6,883 nucleotides of DNA from Clostridiales bacterium (GTDB lineage: Bacteria; Bacillota; Clostridia; Christensenellales; Christensenellaceae), in NCBI GenBank assembly GCA_003343685.1, contig QAKS01000007.1:1-6883 (forward strand), read 5' to 3'. Every line of letters begins with the position of its first letter. Positions within the stretch are counted from its first letter, which is position 1. Shown here piece after piece: positions 5,992-6,883 of the stretch. The notes beneath the pieces were generated by a model. The model made no database searches and was not told the origin of the DNA. It saw nothing but the letters and a program-made list of their open reading frames with translations. Made by a program: the position numbers and the translations under genes.

Positions 5992-6883
5992 CTAAAAGTG
6001 TATCATTCCCGTGCTCACTCCGAGCACAGCTTCCTTAACTGCCTCTGCCAGTGTGGGATGCGCATGTACCATCTCGCCCAGCGATTCGACAGTGCATTCC
6101 GCATCCATCGCAACTACTGCTTCGGAGATTAGGTTTGACGCTTCCGGCCCGATGATATGAACGCCGAGAATCTCGCCATAACGCTCGTCTGCTATCACCT
6201 TAACAAATCCTTCTGTCTCACCCAGCGTCAGTGCTTTTCCGTTTGCAACAAACGGGAATTTTGCAGTCTTAATCGCAAGGCCTTTATCTCTCGCCTCTTT
6301 TTCCGTCATGCCGACAGATGCGATTTCAGGCTGTGTAAAGATGCAGGCAGGTACAGGATGTGCCGAAGCTTTTTTGCCGAGGAACATATGCTCCACAGCC
6401 GCGACGCCCTGCTCAGACGCAACATGCGCCAACTGCTGCCTTCCCGTAATATCACCTATCGCGTAAACTGTCGGAATGCTGGTCTGAAGCGTTTCATCAC
6501 TTACCTTTACGAATCCCTTTTTCTCTTTGTCAAGATTCAAGTCCTCATATGCTTCGCCAACGATCTGCCTTCCCACTGCCTCCAGCAACTTTTCGCATTC
6601 CAGCGTGGAACCATCCGTCAATGTAAGTAGCAATCCATTCCCTTTTTTCTCGCCGCTCTTGATGCTTACGCCGTTTAGCACTTTAACGCCGTTTTTCACG
6701 AGCGTATCTTTCATAGCTGCGGCCACTTCCGCATCTACCATCGGCAGTATCGTATCCATCAACTCTACAATTGTCACGTCGACGCCAAAGGCATTGAGTA
6801 TATTCGCCATTTCGACGCCAATGACACCGCCGCCTACGATACAGATACTTTTCGGCAGTTCTTCCATAAACAATGCTTCGTTC
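5992..6883 (-). CDS. lpdA: Dihydrolipoyl dehydrogenase (E3), C-terminal part
   Basis: A partial flavoprotein disulfide reductase. The reading frame stays open to the window edge, so the N-terminal FAD-binding half with the redox-active CxxxxC is missing. Visible residues (numbered from the first whole codon at 6882) begin at the NAD domain: LPKSICIVGGGVIGVE (9-24) with the GxGxxG-type Rossmann turn. They continue through the second FAD motif TSIPTVYAIGDITG (134-147), then the dimer-interface domain ending in HAHPTLAEAVKEA (273-285), whose His275 and Glu280 form the catalytic His-Glu pair of the partner subunit. The enzyme reoxidises the dihydrolipoyl arm of 2-oxoacid dehydrogenase, acetoin dehydrogenase or glycine cleavage complexes with NAD+. 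The partner genes would be to the right, outside the window, so the complex is not identified. The 341-base gap with its own promoter suggests it belongs to a separate unit from the glycyl radical operon. Confidence 0.92.
   Translation of the reverse strand, partial: NEALFMEELPKSICIVGGGVIGVEMANILNAFGVDVTIVELMDTILPMVDAEVAAAMKDTLVKNGVKVLNGVSIKSGEKKGNGLLLTLTDGSTLECEKLLEAVGRQIVGEAYEDLNLDKEKKGFVKVSDETLQTSIPTVYAIGDITGRQQLAHVASEQGVAAVEHMFLGKKASAHPVPACIFTQPEIASVGMTEKEARDKGLAIKTAKFPFVANGKALTLGETEGFVKVIADERYGEILGVHIIGPEASNLISEAVVAMDAECTVESLGEMVHAHPTLAEAVKEAVLGVSTGMIHF

Noticed and set aside
6871..6873. TTG as the start of the dihydrolipoyl dehydrogenase
   Set aside because: The frame is open to the window edge, and the residues before the TTG (Asn-Glu-Ala) fit the family's linker ahead of the NAD domain. 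The gene is truncated by the window, not short.

Overview
The window carries five long coding sequences and one partial one at its left edge, all on the minus strand. It therefore reads from right (high coordinates) to left. About half the bases are G or C, Shine-Dalgarno sites are purine-rich (GGAG, AGGTGA), and the genes are packed tightly. The central gene is an oxygen-sensitive glycyl radical enzyme. This suggests a strictly or facultatively anaerobic Firmicute, most likely a clostridial gut-type organism. That placement is inference from style, not from a marker gene.

From the right, 5992-6883 is the C-terminal part of a dihydrolipoyl dehydrogenase that runs off the window. Next comes a 341-base regulatory gap (5651-5991). 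It holds a good sigma-70/sigma-A promoter (TTGACA-N17-CATAAT on the minus strand). In the leader just downstream of the promoter is a perfect 15-base inverted repeat, and upstream of it is a second cluster of related half-sites. This promoter should drive an operon in this order: SorC-family sugar-binding regulator (4703-5650), glycyl radical enzyme (2270-4675), its radical-SAM activase (1367-2269) and a PfkB-family carbohydrate kinase (370-1353). A cupin-domain protein (254 to beyond 1) follows after a 115-base gap.

The first four genes are joined almost without spacers. The regulator stop is 27 bases from the preferred enzyme start. The enzyme stop codon directly abuts the activase GTG. The kinase Shine-Dalgarno overlaps the activase stop. 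The simplest reading is an autoregulated catabolic operon. A phosphorylated or sugar-like effector would release the SorC-type repressor, the activase would install a glycyl radical on the enzyme, and the enzyme would perform a C-O, C-N, C-C or C-S cleavage on a polyol- or sugar-like compound. The kinase would phosphorylate either the substrate or the product. The substrate cannot be read from the sequence. The active-site signature (Gly-Cys-Cys-Glu-Pro) fits the eliminase/decarboxylase side of the family, not pyruvate formate-lyase. I could not match it to a characterised subfamily, so this is the best candidate in the window for an undescribed pathway.
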